The notes beneath the pieces were generated by a model, which was not told where the DNA came from, did not search any database, and was given only the letters and a program-made list of their open reading frames with translations. Below are positions 7,389-13,946 of a stretch of 31,542 nt of DNA, piece by piece. The DNA is taken from IMG/VR virus record IMGVR_UViG_3300008113_000292, positions 1 through 31,542 of that record; one strand, 5' to 3'. Within the stretch, counting starts at the first letter, position 1, and each line of letters opens with the position of its first letter. This stretch comes from a virus. The position numbers and the translations under genes are program-made.

Positions 7389-7410
7389 GGAGGCAAGTTA
7401 CCCTGCCTCC
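7389..7410 (-). other. Intercistronic hairpin
   Basis: GGAGGCA-(8 nt)-TGCCTCC between the SSB-like gene and the 7033-7368 gene. No T-run follows on the minus strand, so it may modulate mRNA stability or partial termination rather than end transcription. Confidence 0.45.
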
Positions 7411-7427
7411 TTTAGTGTTACCCGTGT

Positions 7428-7916
7428 TTATGCATCTTCAAACGGGTCGCTGATATCTTCCGTTGGTACTGCTTTGCGGAGCGGCTTTGTAGCTGCCACC
7501 TTTACCGGCTTTACGGTTTCAATGACGTTGGTTAGTTCACCGTTCATTTTCTGTCTGGTTCCAACCACCACCTGCCATTGCTTAGCCTTGAGGGCTTCAA
7601 TGTCAAGGCTTGCAAACTGCTGTGATGTCATGCGTCCAACCATGCCATCGAGCAAGATTGTAAGCTTTGCCTTTTCATTACCGTAAAAGGTCTTTGTGTA
7701 CTGGATGAAGCGGAACGGCTGGCCATCGTCATCACCTACCTCGGTGGTTTCAAAGACCCACTTGAAGTTAGGTTCCATGATGTCTGGGTTGTCAAATGAC
7801 TTGCCCTGTGTTGCTTCGCAATCGATCAGCGCACAGATGTAAATACCCTGCTCTGCTACGCTGTACTTCTTCCCGCTGCCTTCCGAGAACTTCCCGTGCT
7901 GTGCAAAAAATCCCAT
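7428..7916 (-). CDS. Probable single-stranded DNA-binding protein
   Basis: 162 residues. The body is beta-rich (QGIYICALIDCEATQGKSF, FKWVFETTEV, PFRFIQYTKTFYG, QWQVVVGTRQKMNGELTNVIETV), consistent with an OB-like fold. It ends in a disordered basic linker and an acidic tail with a proline and a phenylalanine (EDISDPFEDA), the hallmark of SSB partner-binding tips. It lies in the replication cluster just below primase and helicase. I chose ATG 7916 over GTG 7934 because AAGGAG sits 5 nt upstream of the ATG. A DUF669-type phage replication protein is an alternative. The function is likely, not certain. Confidence 0.62.
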   Translation of the reverse strand: MGFFAQHGKFSEGSGKKYSVAEQGIYICALIDCEATQGKSFDNPDIMEPNFKWVFETTEVGDDDGQPFRFIQYTKTFYGNEKAKLTILLDGMVGRMTSQQFASLDIEALKAKQWQVVVGTRQKMNGELTNVIETVKPVKVAATKPLRKAVPTEDISDPFEDA

Positions 7917-8025
7917 AACTACTCCTTGAGCCACTGGCTCTTTGATATGCCGATGATGGAAAGGTCTTTACCGGAACCACTGGGCTCACCCTTGCGGGCA
8001 TTTTCACATCCATCACCGACACATC

Positions 8026-8055
8026 AATATATACCGCAAGTCTATAAACTGTCAA
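8026..8055 (-). promoter_or_regulatory. Strong sigma-70-type promoter and structured leader for the 7916-to-4334 operon
   Basis: TTGACA (8055-8050) with TATATT (8031-8026, spacer 18) or TATATA (8033-8028, spacer 16). The leader to ATG 7916 is about 100 nt. It holds two similar 13-base elements, GAGCCCAGTGGTTC and GAGCCAGTGGCTC; the second is a hairpin directly in front of the AAGGAG ribosome binding site and could control access to it. Confidence 0.8.
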
Positions 8056-8064
8056 ACATTATTT

Positions 8065-8445
8065 TTAGTGCTTGACTATTACCTTGTTTCGCCTGATTGG
8101 CTGTTCAAACTTCTCAGCGTTGTACATATACGCAGGGTATTCCGTAAACTCGCCGATCACATGGTTGTTTGGAATAAACATAAAGTCATCGTTCCGTAGC
8201 TCATCAACCGTACACCAGTGTTGACGTTCACAATCGCACTCAACCAAGATGATGTTCTTACCCTTTTGAATCAAGTGCGTTTCAAAGTCCCGGCGCATTG
8301 CCCATCTATGCAATGTCACTCGACCACCTGATTTGAACCAGGCTTTAGCCACATCAAACTGATGTCTATACTTATCGCCGTTCAACATCTGATCTTCTTC
8401 CGCTTTACGTTTGAACGTATCCCAATCCCAAATCTCAAGAGCCAT
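8065..8445 (-). CDS. Hypothetical protein, 126 aa
   Basis: No family recognised with confidence. The N-terminus is helical and charged (WDTFKRKAEEDQMLNG). A central segment, FDVAKAWFKSGGRVTLHRW followed later by VDELRNDDFMFIPN, resembles the start and end of the Tad2-like proteins in this genome (helix, G..V...RW, then DD.) and may be a diverged member, but the DWE motif is missing. The C-terminus is basic. I chose ATG 8445 over GTG 8454 because AAAGGTGG lies at suitable distance upstream of the ATG. It is separated from the helicase gene by a 220-nt repeat-rich gap. Confidence 0.68.
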   Translation of the reverse strand: MALEIWDWDTFKRKAEEDQMLNGDKYRHQFDVAKAWFKSGGRVTLHRWAMRRDFETHLIQKGKNIILVECDCERQHWCTVDELRNDDFMFIPNNHVIGEFTEYPAYMYNAEKFEQPIRRNKVIVKH

Positions 8446-8460
8446 ACGAGCCACCTTTCA

Positions 8461-8668
8461 TCTAGACCGGTTCTGGTTCCCGCTTTAGCGGGGGAACCTG
8501 ACCGGTCATAAAAACAAATACTTCTTCCCTTACCCTTCCTCACTGGTCTGGTATGGGAATGCCCACCTTCGGGGCATCCCAGTTCGGAAGGGGTCTGGGG
8601 AAACCAAACTGGGGAAACCAAACTAGTAATGGTTCCTATATATAAGGGAACCAGTCGTTGGGAACCGG
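8461..8668. repeat. Non-coding repeat block next to the helicase gene (candidate origin or operator array)
   Basis: The gap is dense in related elements: GGTTCCC or its complement at about 8476, 8493, 8631, 8646 and 8660, and a perfect tandem pair of the 14-mer GGGGAAACCAAACT at 8597-8610 and 8611-8624. GGTTCCCGC-TTTAGC-GGGGGAACC (about 8475-8498) forms a stem bounded by ACCGGT on both sides. An AT stretch TATATATA lies at 8637-8644, and an imperfect hairpin around GGGAATGCCC lies at 8555-8580. Iteron-like repeats plus an AT-rich stretch beside helicase and primase genes fit a replication origin, but an operator array is equally possible. Confidence 0.6.
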
Positions 8669-10021
8669 TCAAATGGCTCCCTTCTTGGTGTAACGGAAGC
8701 CACCACGGAGGGATGCTTCGGCGTGTAAAAGGTTCTCTCGCACCAGTTCATCAATGGCATTCAGAACGGTTTCTTTCCTGCCTCCGACCTTGGCATGGAT
8801 GATGTTTTTACCGATGCCCGGATTTGCCTCAACACACGACAAAATAGCGTCAGTGGTAGATTGACCCGCCCTAGCTGCGAAACCCTCAGGTTCGGCGTGT
8901 ATGAGGCACAGGCGGCCATCCTGTGGGCCGATAGTCCAAGACACAGCAGGTTGTTTTTCTTTATGCCTCCAGTGTCGGTTCTTAGTTACAACCATGGTGT
9001 AGGTGTCGTTCTCTTGTTTGTGCGATATTGAAAACACCGTATCTGCTTGGCTTACGATGTCACCTGCACCGCGCATCTGTTCGTGTCCAATACCGCTTTC
9101 GCTTCCAGACTTACGGTTGTGGTGAAGCACCACGATGGCAGCTCCGCAATCCTTCATCTGGCAGAACAAGCCGTACAACCTTGCCATCTCCGTGTTGCTG
9201 TTCTCATCGAGTCCATGGACACGCACAAGCGTATCCACGATAACCAAATCAATCTTGAGTTCCTTTATCTTGCGCAGGATAGAAGCCATATGTTTAGGGT
9301 TCTCAAGCTTGATGCGCTGGTGGTCTGAATAGATGATGTTCTCTGGAGCCATGCCTAACTGATCGGCGCGGTCAAAGAACACCTGACACCCCATCTCTTC
9401 ATCGATGTACATCACATTGGCTTTCATGCATTCAAGGTCACCAAGCCAAAGACCTCCGCCCATGGTTGCTCTTAGTAGGTCAAGTGCTGCCCAAGACTTA
9501 CCGCCTCCCGATGTTGCGCTGATAAAGGTAAGACCACGATTCATAATCATGTCTGGAACAATCCAACGTAGAGGGCCAAGCTCTGCAACCTTGGCTTTGA
9601 TGTCTGCCCATGTCATCCACTGGATAGGGTCTTCTTCTTCTATCGGTGCTGACAGTTGCTCTCGCAACATGGCAGGCGTTAGAGGTGGCAGGTCGGAATC
9701 TTTCCAATCTGCCCAAGCACGTCCGACCTTAGCGTAAACTTCGTAGTCTTTAAGCGGTGGATCACATAGCCTTTTATTCCAATCAAGGATTGCAGGCATA
9801 GCAAAGTCAATGTCGGTGCGTGTTGACCTCATATAGCCAACACAAGCTGTTAGCGCATTGTCTCTGCCACCGTATGGGCCTCCACCTTCCGGGTGACGTT
9901 GACGGAGTTTAGCAAGGGTTCCATCATCGGAATAGTTGCTGTTGTTCCCATGCTTCCGCTCAGGCTTAGGGTCTGGAATGTCTGGTATGTCCCAGATGTT
10001 GAAGGGTTTATTATCTTCCAA
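8669..10021 (-). CDS. RepA-like / AAA_25 replicative helicase with primase-associated N-terminal domain
   Basis: About 450 residues. Residues about 40-110 (HPEGGGPYGGRDNALTACVGYMRS) resemble the PriCT domain found next to phage and plasmid primases. The RecA-like core follows: Walker A SATSGGGKSWAALD near 168-180, an MYIDEEM strand, Walker B IDLVIVDTL near 258-266, a VVLHHNRKSG sensor region, and a GIGHEQMRGAGDIVSQAD arginine-finger-like area, as in RepA/AAA_25 hexameric helicases. The last about 60 residues read as a winged helix. It presumably unwinds viral DNA together with the primase encoded immediately upstream. I place the start at TTG 10021, which overlaps the primase stop and has GGAG 7 nt upstream; a GTG at 10054 is the longer option. 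Confidence 0.88.
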   Translation of the reverse strand: MEDNKPFNIWDIPDIPDPKPERKHGNNSNYSDDGTLAKLRQRHPEGGGPYGGRDNALTACVGYMRSTRTDIDFAMPAILDWNKRLCDPPLKDYEVYAKVGRAWADWKDSDLPPLTPAMLREQLSAPIEEEDPIQWMTWADIKAKVAELGPLRWIVPDMIMNRGLTFISATSGGGKSWAALDLLRATMGGGLWLGDLECMKANVMYIDEEMGCQVFFDRADQLGMAPENIIYSDHQRIKLENPKHMASILRKIKELKIDLVIVDTLVRVHGLDENSNTEMARLYGLFCQMKDCGAAIVVLHHNRKSGSESGIGHEQMRGAGDIVSQADTVFSISHKQENDTYTMVVTKNRHWRHKEKQPAVSWTIGPQDGRLCLIHAEPEGFAARAGQSTTDAILSCVEANPGIGKNIIHAKVGGRKETVLNAIDELVRENLLHAEASLRGGFRYTKKGAI

Positions 10022-10880
10022 AGTAGTACTCCAAAATCTCCGGCAGGTCAGCACGGACGATATTCAAACGGTATTCCCAAGCGGGGTTGCTTTCAAACGC
10101 CATACAGGCTTCCTCAGCCTCAAGCATAAAGATGTCTAGCAGGTCGGTTATCCTACCGCTTGCATGGCGGATGCGTGGCTCCGCCTTGCCTAACTGCCCC
10201 TGCTTTGCGGAAGCCAGCAGAGCATCAAGCCGCGCATCACCAAGGTGTCGAACCAACAAGGATTGCTTGTAGGTTGGTTTGATACCGCCACCCTTCAGCA
10301 GAACCACGGGTTTAGGGTTATCAACATCTTTCCAGTTGAGCGTTCCTGGAACCCTCAATATCCTGTCAACATTGCCTACCGGATCAGTGCCAAGGATGAT
10401 GGAGTTTTGCCAAGACCGAATCTTTGTTTCAATGGCTGTTCGGTCTCTGGTGTTCTTGACATTGGCAACTGCACCGAGCATCTTGTACCCGTGCCAGCCA
10501 TTGCCAGTGCTTACAACAATGTCGCAGTTGTCAAGTAAATCTTGACTACTGCCCGGTACTTTGCCGTCAAGGTCAATCCACACTGCCCCAACCTGCTCAA
10601 TGGAATCTTTGCCGAGCTTACGCCCCGGCCCTTCAGGGGCAACCCTTGGACACACACCGACATAGACATCATAGCCACGAATGGCAAGACTGATGATGTG
10701 CTGGGTCAGGGCTTGACCTTCTTCACCCTTGAGGCAGTGAGGAAGGCGGTAGGTGGTTCGGTTAGCGTGGGGCTTGACCTTTGAGAGTGGTCGAATCTCA
10801 ATGAAGCCGTCTTGATACGGCTTGAATAGATGCCTAAGGAAGGCGATAGCCATCCCGGCATCCGTGGCTGGAATAGCCAT
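10011..10880 (-). CDS. DNA primase, RepB-like / primase-polymerase type
   Basis: 289 residues. Key elements of the archaeo-eukaryotic primase fold are visible: DVYVGVCPR (71-79), the metal-binding DxD in GAVWIDLDGK (98-107), STGNGWHGYKML (124-135) with its catalytic-region histidine, and VDRILRVPGTLNWK (about 169-182). These match RepB-like primases of phages and plasmids. It would make RNA or DNA primers for replication, teamed with the AAA_25 helicase whose start overlaps its stop. ATG 10880 lacks a clear Shine-Dalgarno sequence; it follows a 95-nt leader with strong inverted repeats. Confidence 0.88.
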   Translation of the reverse strand: MAIPATDAGMAIAFLRHLFKPYQDGFIEIRPLSKVKPHANRTTYRLPHCLKGEEGQALTQHIISLAIRGYDVYVGVCPRVAPEGPGRKLGKDSIEQVGAVWIDLDGKVPGSSQDLLDNCDIVVSTGNGWHGYKMLGAVANVKNTRDRTAIETKIRSWQNSIILGTDPVGNVDRILRVPGTLNWKDVDNPKPVVLLKGGGIKPTYKQSLLVRHLGDARLDALLASAKQGQLGKAEPRIRHASGRITDLLDIFMLEAEEACMAFESNPAWEYRLNIVRADLPEILEYYFGR

Positions 10881-10891
10881 GGGTGTTACTA

Positions 10892-10973
10892 CTTTCTGTA
10901 TGTTGTTTCCGTTCTGTTGGAAACCCTCCGGTAGCTACTCCGGAGGGTGGCAAAGCCTATTCCATACAGAAAG
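10892..10973. repeat. Nested inverted repeats in the primase leader
   Basis: An 11-bp perfect inverted repeat, CTTTCTGTATG (10892-10902) and CATACAGAAAG (10963-10973), encloses a 9-bp hairpin ACCCTCCGG-TAGCTACT-CCGGAGGGT (10923-10948). The hairpin lacks a good T-run on either strand, so it is not a convincing terminator. It may be an attenuator, an operator pair or a cruciform origin element. Confidence 0.7.
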
Positions 10974-10983
10974 GAACAGTCAC

Positions 10984-10989
10984 ATTATA
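10984..10989 (-). promoter_or_regulatory. Possible promoter (-10 TATAAT) for primase and helicase
   Basis: A consensus TATAAT lies on the minus strand at the 3' end of the nuclease gene, upstream of the structured leader. I see no good -35 at normal spacing, so this is tentative. Confidence 0.4.
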
Positions 10990-11344
10990 CATCGAAAGTA
11001 AAGCCAACATGATCGGCTATTGCCTTGGCAGCATCATGCCAAGAGTAAGCCACAAAGAACTTGTACCCGTGTGGCTCCAAGGCTTCGCGGAATGACACCT
11101 GTCCCGGTGTTAGCCTGCCCTTACCTGCCTTCATCTCGATGTAGAGCCCCGGTAAAGGGGCAGGGAGGAAGATATCCCAGACGCCGGCACGGACACCCAT
11201 GGCCTTAAACTTTGCAGCTGTGCGAATGTCACGGTGTCCACCGTTAGGGCAGTGGTAGATGGTTGATAACTCAGGGTGTTTGGATTCCATCAGCCGCACC
11301 CAAGTAATCAAGGCTATCTGCTCTCGGTCTTCAAGATGTCTCAT
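10985..11344 (-). CDS. VRR-NUC domain nuclease
   Basis: 119 residues, one domain. YHCPNGGHRDIRTAAKFKAMGVRAGVWDIFLP followed by GLYIEMKAGKGRLTPGQ is the VRR-NUC pattern, with the PD-(D/E)xK residues visible as Asp57, Glu70 and Lys72. Stand-alone phage members of this family are structure-specific or Holliday-junction-type nucleases. Here it is likely to resolve branched DNA before packaging or during recombination promoted by the Erf-like protein. The start overlaps the end of the sigma factor gene by 14 nt. Confidence 0.92.
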   Translation of the reverse strand: MRHLEDREQIALITWVRLMESKHPELSTIYHCPNGGHRDIRTAAKFKAMGVRAGVWDIFLPAPLPGLYIEMKAGKGRLTPGQVSFREALEPHGYKFFVAYSWHDAAKAIADHVGFTFDV

Positions 11345-12152
11345 GTATCTGCCTCAGTTCTGCCAGTGCCTTTTGTATGCGCTCTTTGACCACCACGGGC
11401 GGTATACGGTAACGGCTGGCTACCATGTGGATGGTCTGTGGTACTCTGCCATCAAGCCCAAGGTGTAGGGCTATCATCTGCCTTGTCTCATCGTCCATCT
11501 TGCCAAGGGCTTCGGTCAAGGTTCCCTCCTCGGCTTCACCGAAATAGACATCTTCCGCTGATGGCGTTGATCCGAATACCGCAGTATCCGCCAAGACTAG
11601 CTCAGAGCCTTGTACCGGGGTTTCTATAGACATCGGCTCAATACCTGCTGCGGTACGGCAGATGTCGATAGTTTCGAGACTCATCCCGCTACGCTCGGAC
11701 AACTCTACATCTGTGGGTGGTCGCTTCAACTCCAACTCAAGAATGACGTAATGCCGCTTTAGTTTGTGCCACTTGACCAAGGTATGCTCGGCAATCCGGA
11801 TGGTTCTGTATTGGTTGCTTTGGTATCGCCTGAGCTTCTGGTAAATCCAAGGATGAGCGTAAGTTGAGAACCTCAATCCTCGCTCTGGTTCCCACTTTTC
11901 GATTGCCCTAATCAAGCCCTCAACGCAGTACTGGCAAGCATCTACAAAATGCTCCTTGTGCTTGATGACCTTGCATACCTCGCGGATGAATGCGAAGTTG
12001 TGGCGGATCATAGCTTCTAGGCACTCGTCGGCATGGATGCCATGCGACCAGCCGTAGTGCAGGAGAATCATTTCATCTGGCAAGAGTAAACGCTCCGGAG
12101 CCTTACTCAAAGCCCGGAGCGTCTGCCGTATTATGCTTGGCTTTACCTGCAA
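11331..12152 (-). CDS. Sigma-70 family RNA polymerase sigma factor
   Basis: About 273 residues from TTG 12152. Region 2 is clear: YCVEGLIRAIEKWEPERGLRFSTYAHPWIYQKLRRYQ holds the core-binding and -10 recognition helices. Region 3 follows (PPTDVELSERSGMSLETIDIC), then a linker and a region-4 helix-turn-helix (DDETRQMIALHLGLDG ... TIHMVASRYRIPPVVVKERIQKALAEL). All parts of a group 2/3-like sigma are there without region 1.1. The start is uncertain: TTG 12152 overlaps the methyltransferase stop and has AGGA 7 nt upstream, while the frame is open further upstream. It most likely directs host RNA polymerase to phage late promoters, for which the TGTGGGATACT motif is the best candidate. Confidence 0.92.
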   Translation of the reverse strand: MQVKPSIIRQTLRALSKAPERLLLPDEMILLHYGWSHGIHADECLEAMIRHNFAFIREVCKVIKHKEHFVDACQYCVEGLIRAIEKWEPERGLRFSTYAHPWIYQKLRRYQSNQYRTIRIAEHTLVKWHKLKRHYVILELELKRPPTDVELSERSGMSLETIDICRTAAGIEPMSIETPVQGSELVLADTAVFGSTPSAEDVYFGEAEEGTLTEALGKMDDETRQMIALHLGLDGRVPQTIHMVASRYRIPPVVVKERIQKALAELRQIHETS

Positions 12153-13294
12153 GCCTGTATCCTGGACCCTATCCAACGCATGACGGGTACAGCCATGCTG
12201 TTGCCTAGTGCCTTGTATCGTGGCCCGTCTGGCGTGGTTGGGAGTATATCTGTCCAACCATCCGGGAACCCTTGCAAGCGTTCACACTCGGTCGGTGTTA
12301 GCCTTCGTACTGCCATGCCGTGTAATACAGATGTTTGTTGATGTGCTTGCAGTTGTGGATATTCCCGTAGATCAATGCCGCGCATATCACCACCTGATTG
12401 ATGATTGAACGCTTGTGCTATCCATTGGTCTTGTGTGGTTGATAATGTAAACACCTTTTCATCTGTGCCTAGATATCCTTTGCCACCACCTTCGCAACCA
12501 CCACGTATCTTGAATGCATGGGCTGGATGCGCTACACCGTGAACCCCGGTGGCGTTGAGCGTGTACATTGGACCACCTACCGTGTATCCATCACCATTAC
12601 CGCCGTTCATTGGTTGCCGTCCGATGGTGTTCTCTGCAATGGCTACAGGAATCAAGGTTTCTGTGTTTGGGTCGTACCTGCAACCAGTGCCTGTCGTAAG
12701 GCATTGGGCAGTGTCTTGCCCCGTTTTTCTGCTCTTCGGAGAATCCCCTCGCAAGCTTTCTGGCTCAAATAATACTTCGGCTGCACGTCTGCTGTCCCCT
12801 GAAGAATGTGCGACAACAAAGACTCTACGCCTTCGCTGTGGCACTCCAAAGTACTGAGCGTCAAGCACTCGGTAGGCGAACCCATACCCGAGTTGCCCCA
12901 ACGCCCCGAGGAAGGAACCAAAGTCCCGTCCTCCTGAGCTGGACAGAACGCCGGGCACGTTTTCCCAGATAACCCATTCTGGGCGGTAGTGGTCAACCAT
13001 ACCAAGGAAGATGAGGGCAAGGTTTCCTCTTGGGTCTTCAAGCCCCTTGCGGAGTCCTGCAACGCTGAAGGACTGGCAGGGAGTCCCTCCAACAATAAGG
13101 TCAACTGCGTTTCGATCAATGTCCCAGTCCTTGTACTTTGTCATGTCTCCAAGGTTTGGCACTCCTGGAAAGTGATGTGCCAACACCTGAGACGGGAAGC
13201 GTTCAATCTCTGCAAAGGCTACGGGAGTCCAGCCTAAGGACTCCCATGCAACCGATGCAGCTTCGATGCCACTGCATACGCTTAGGTATCTCAT
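12143..13294 (-). CDS. DNA cytosine-C5 methyltransferase
   Basis: 383 residues with all main motifs in order: SVCSGIEAASVAWESLG (I, SAM binding, 5-21), GGTPCQSFSVAG with catalytic Cys73 (IV), ENVPGV (VI, 111-116), AQYFGVPQRRRRVFVVA (VIII), a variable target-recognition region (about 175-325), RRLTPTECERLQGFPDGW (IX) and GNSMAVPVM (X). It transfers a methyl group to cytosine C5. No restriction enzyme is encoded beside it, so it is an orphan enzyme, most likely protecting phage DNA from host restriction. The target site cannot be read from sequence. The start overlaps the stop of the upstream gene frame in ATGA fashion (13291-13294). Confidence 0.97.
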   Translation of the reverse strand: MRYLSVCSGIEAASVAWESLGWTPVAFAEIERFPSQVLAHHFPGVPNLGDMTKYKDWDIDRNAVDLIVGGTPCQSFSVAGLRKGLEDPRGNLALIFLGMVDHYRPEWVIWENVPGVLSSSGGRDFGSFLGALGQLGYGFAYRVLDAQYFGVPQRRRRVFVVAHSSGDSRRAAEVLFEPESLRGDSPKSRKTGQDTAQCLTTGTGCRYDPNTETLIPVAIAENTIGRQPMNGGNGDGYTVGGPMYTLNATGVHGVAHPAHAFKIRGGCEGGGKGYLGTDEKVFTLSTTQDQWIAQAFNHQSGGDMRGIDLREYPQLQAHQQTSVLHGMAVRRLTPTECERLQGFPDGWTDILPTTPDGPRYKALGNSMAVPVMRWIGSRIQACR

Positions 13295-13599
13295 CGGACA
13301 CCGTTAGCCTTGAGCATTGCAGGCTTTGTGATGTACTCGTACCGCATGGCATCACGGGTTGCAGATACCAAAGCAAGGAACAGCATCACGCTAACCGCAG
13401 TGATAATGCCTGCCTTGATCGCACCATCGATGTTACGTCTACGGGCATTGTGTGCCTGTCGGTTAGCATCAAGTGCCTCCTGCCGTCTACGTGCCTGCTG
13501 TGCATGGCGTTCAAAGTGCCGCCATTCTGCCAACCGGCAAGCCGTGCAAACCTGATCGGTGTCTACTACTTCGTGTCCGCAATCTTTACAACGCTTCAT
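13291..13599 (-). CDS. Zinc-ribbon membrane protein, 102 aa
   Basis: An N-terminal zinc ribbon (CKDCGHEVVDTDQVCTAC, two CxxC pairs) is followed by a basic, Gln/Arg-rich helix (RHFERHAQQARRRQEALDANRQAHNARRR), then one transmembrane helix (AGIITAVSVMLFLALVSA) and a short C-terminal tail. I chose ATG 13599 because GGGAG is 9 nt upstream; the ATG at 13605 would be too close to it. It lies between the repressor and methyltransferase genes. No named family; a membrane-tethered regulator or superinfection factor is possible, but this is only a guess from architecture. Confidence 0.74.
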   Translation of the reverse strand: MKRCKDCGHEVVDTDQVCTACRLAEWRHFERHAQQARRRQEALDANRQAHNARRRNIDGAIKAGIITAVSVMLFLALVSATRDAMRYEYITKPAMLKANGVR

Positions 13600-13623
13600 C
13601 GTCATTGTCTCCCTGCCCTTTAT

Positions 13624-13845
13624 CTAGTTTCCGAATGTTTCTGGTTGCTCGGTCGGTTTGTTCCGACTCTTACGACGAATGGTGAGTAGCCTAGCCAAGT
13701 CTTCTTCCGCCATGTCCATGGCTTCGGCGAGCTTGGTGAGGTTACCGGAGTTAGGTGTCTTCTTCCCGGTCATCCAGTCGGATACCTGCGGCTGGGTTGC
13801 ACCGATACGTTTTGCCAACTGTTGCTGGCTCAATCCTCTAATCAT
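13624..13845 (-). CDS. XRE-family repressor (cI/Cro-like)
   Basis: About 73 residues, one helix-turn-helix domain: GLSQQQLAKRIGATQPQVSDWMTGKKTPNSGNLTKLAEAMDMAEEDLARLL, then a basic tail. No dimerisation or cleavage domain, so it is Cro-sized. I place the start at ATG 13845 (MIRGLSQQQ) rather than ATG 13863. A -10-like TATATA ends 7 nt before it and there is no Shine-Dalgarno sequence, so the mRNA is probably leaderless, as for lambda cI from PRM. It is transcribed away from the early operon and probably binds the palindrome at 13877-13892 between the two promoters. Confidence 0.88.
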   Translation of the reverse strand: MIRGLSQQQLAKRIGATQPQVSDWMTGKKTPNSGNLTKLAEAMDMAEEDLARLLTIRRKSRNKPTEQPETFGN

Positions 13846-13851
13846 GTTCCA

Positions 13852-13882
13852 TATATACCACAACTATATAATCTAGTGTCAA
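13852..13882 (-). promoter_or_regulatory. Leftward promoter of the repressor operon
   Basis: TTGACA (13882-13877) with TATATA (13857-13852), spacer 19 nt. The predicted transcription start falls on the A of ATG 13845. Confidence 0.6.
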
Positions 13883-13892
13883 GTGTTTGACA
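13877..13892. promoter_or_regulatory. Palindromic operator between divergent promoters
   Basis: TGTCAAGTGTTTGACA: arms TGTCAA and TTGACA around GTGT. It comprises the -35 boxes of both the leftward and the rightward promoter, so a repressor dimer here would block both. AT-rich flanks (TATATAAT / ATTATATA) extend the symmetry. Confidence 0.65.
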
Positions 13893-13914
13893 TTATATAT
13901 TCTTGGCGTATAAT
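13887..13914 (+). promoter_or_regulatory. Rightward early promoter
   Basis: TTGACA (13887-13892), 16-nt spacer, TATAAT (13909-13914): both boxes are perfect consensus. It drives the plus-strand operon 13947-15697, whose first ATG has AGGAG upstream. Confidence 0.85.
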
Positions 13915-13946
13915 CAATACGTGCCACGGGGTACAGGAGATAAGTA

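Noticed and set aside
7792-8055. An 87-codon minus-strand frame over the SSB leader and gene start
   Set aside because: It starts inside the -35 box of a strong promoter and shares half its length with the SSB-like gene in another frame; low-complexity Arg/Ser product.
8382-8672. A 96-codon minus-strand frame across the repeat block
   Set aside because: It covers the hairpins and tandem repeat, overlaps two better genes and has no conserved-looking sequence; the region is better explained as non-coding.
10923-10948. Terminator in front of the primase gene
   Set aside because: The 9-bp hairpin is strong, but neither side has a run of T residues; it is more likely a regulatory structure.
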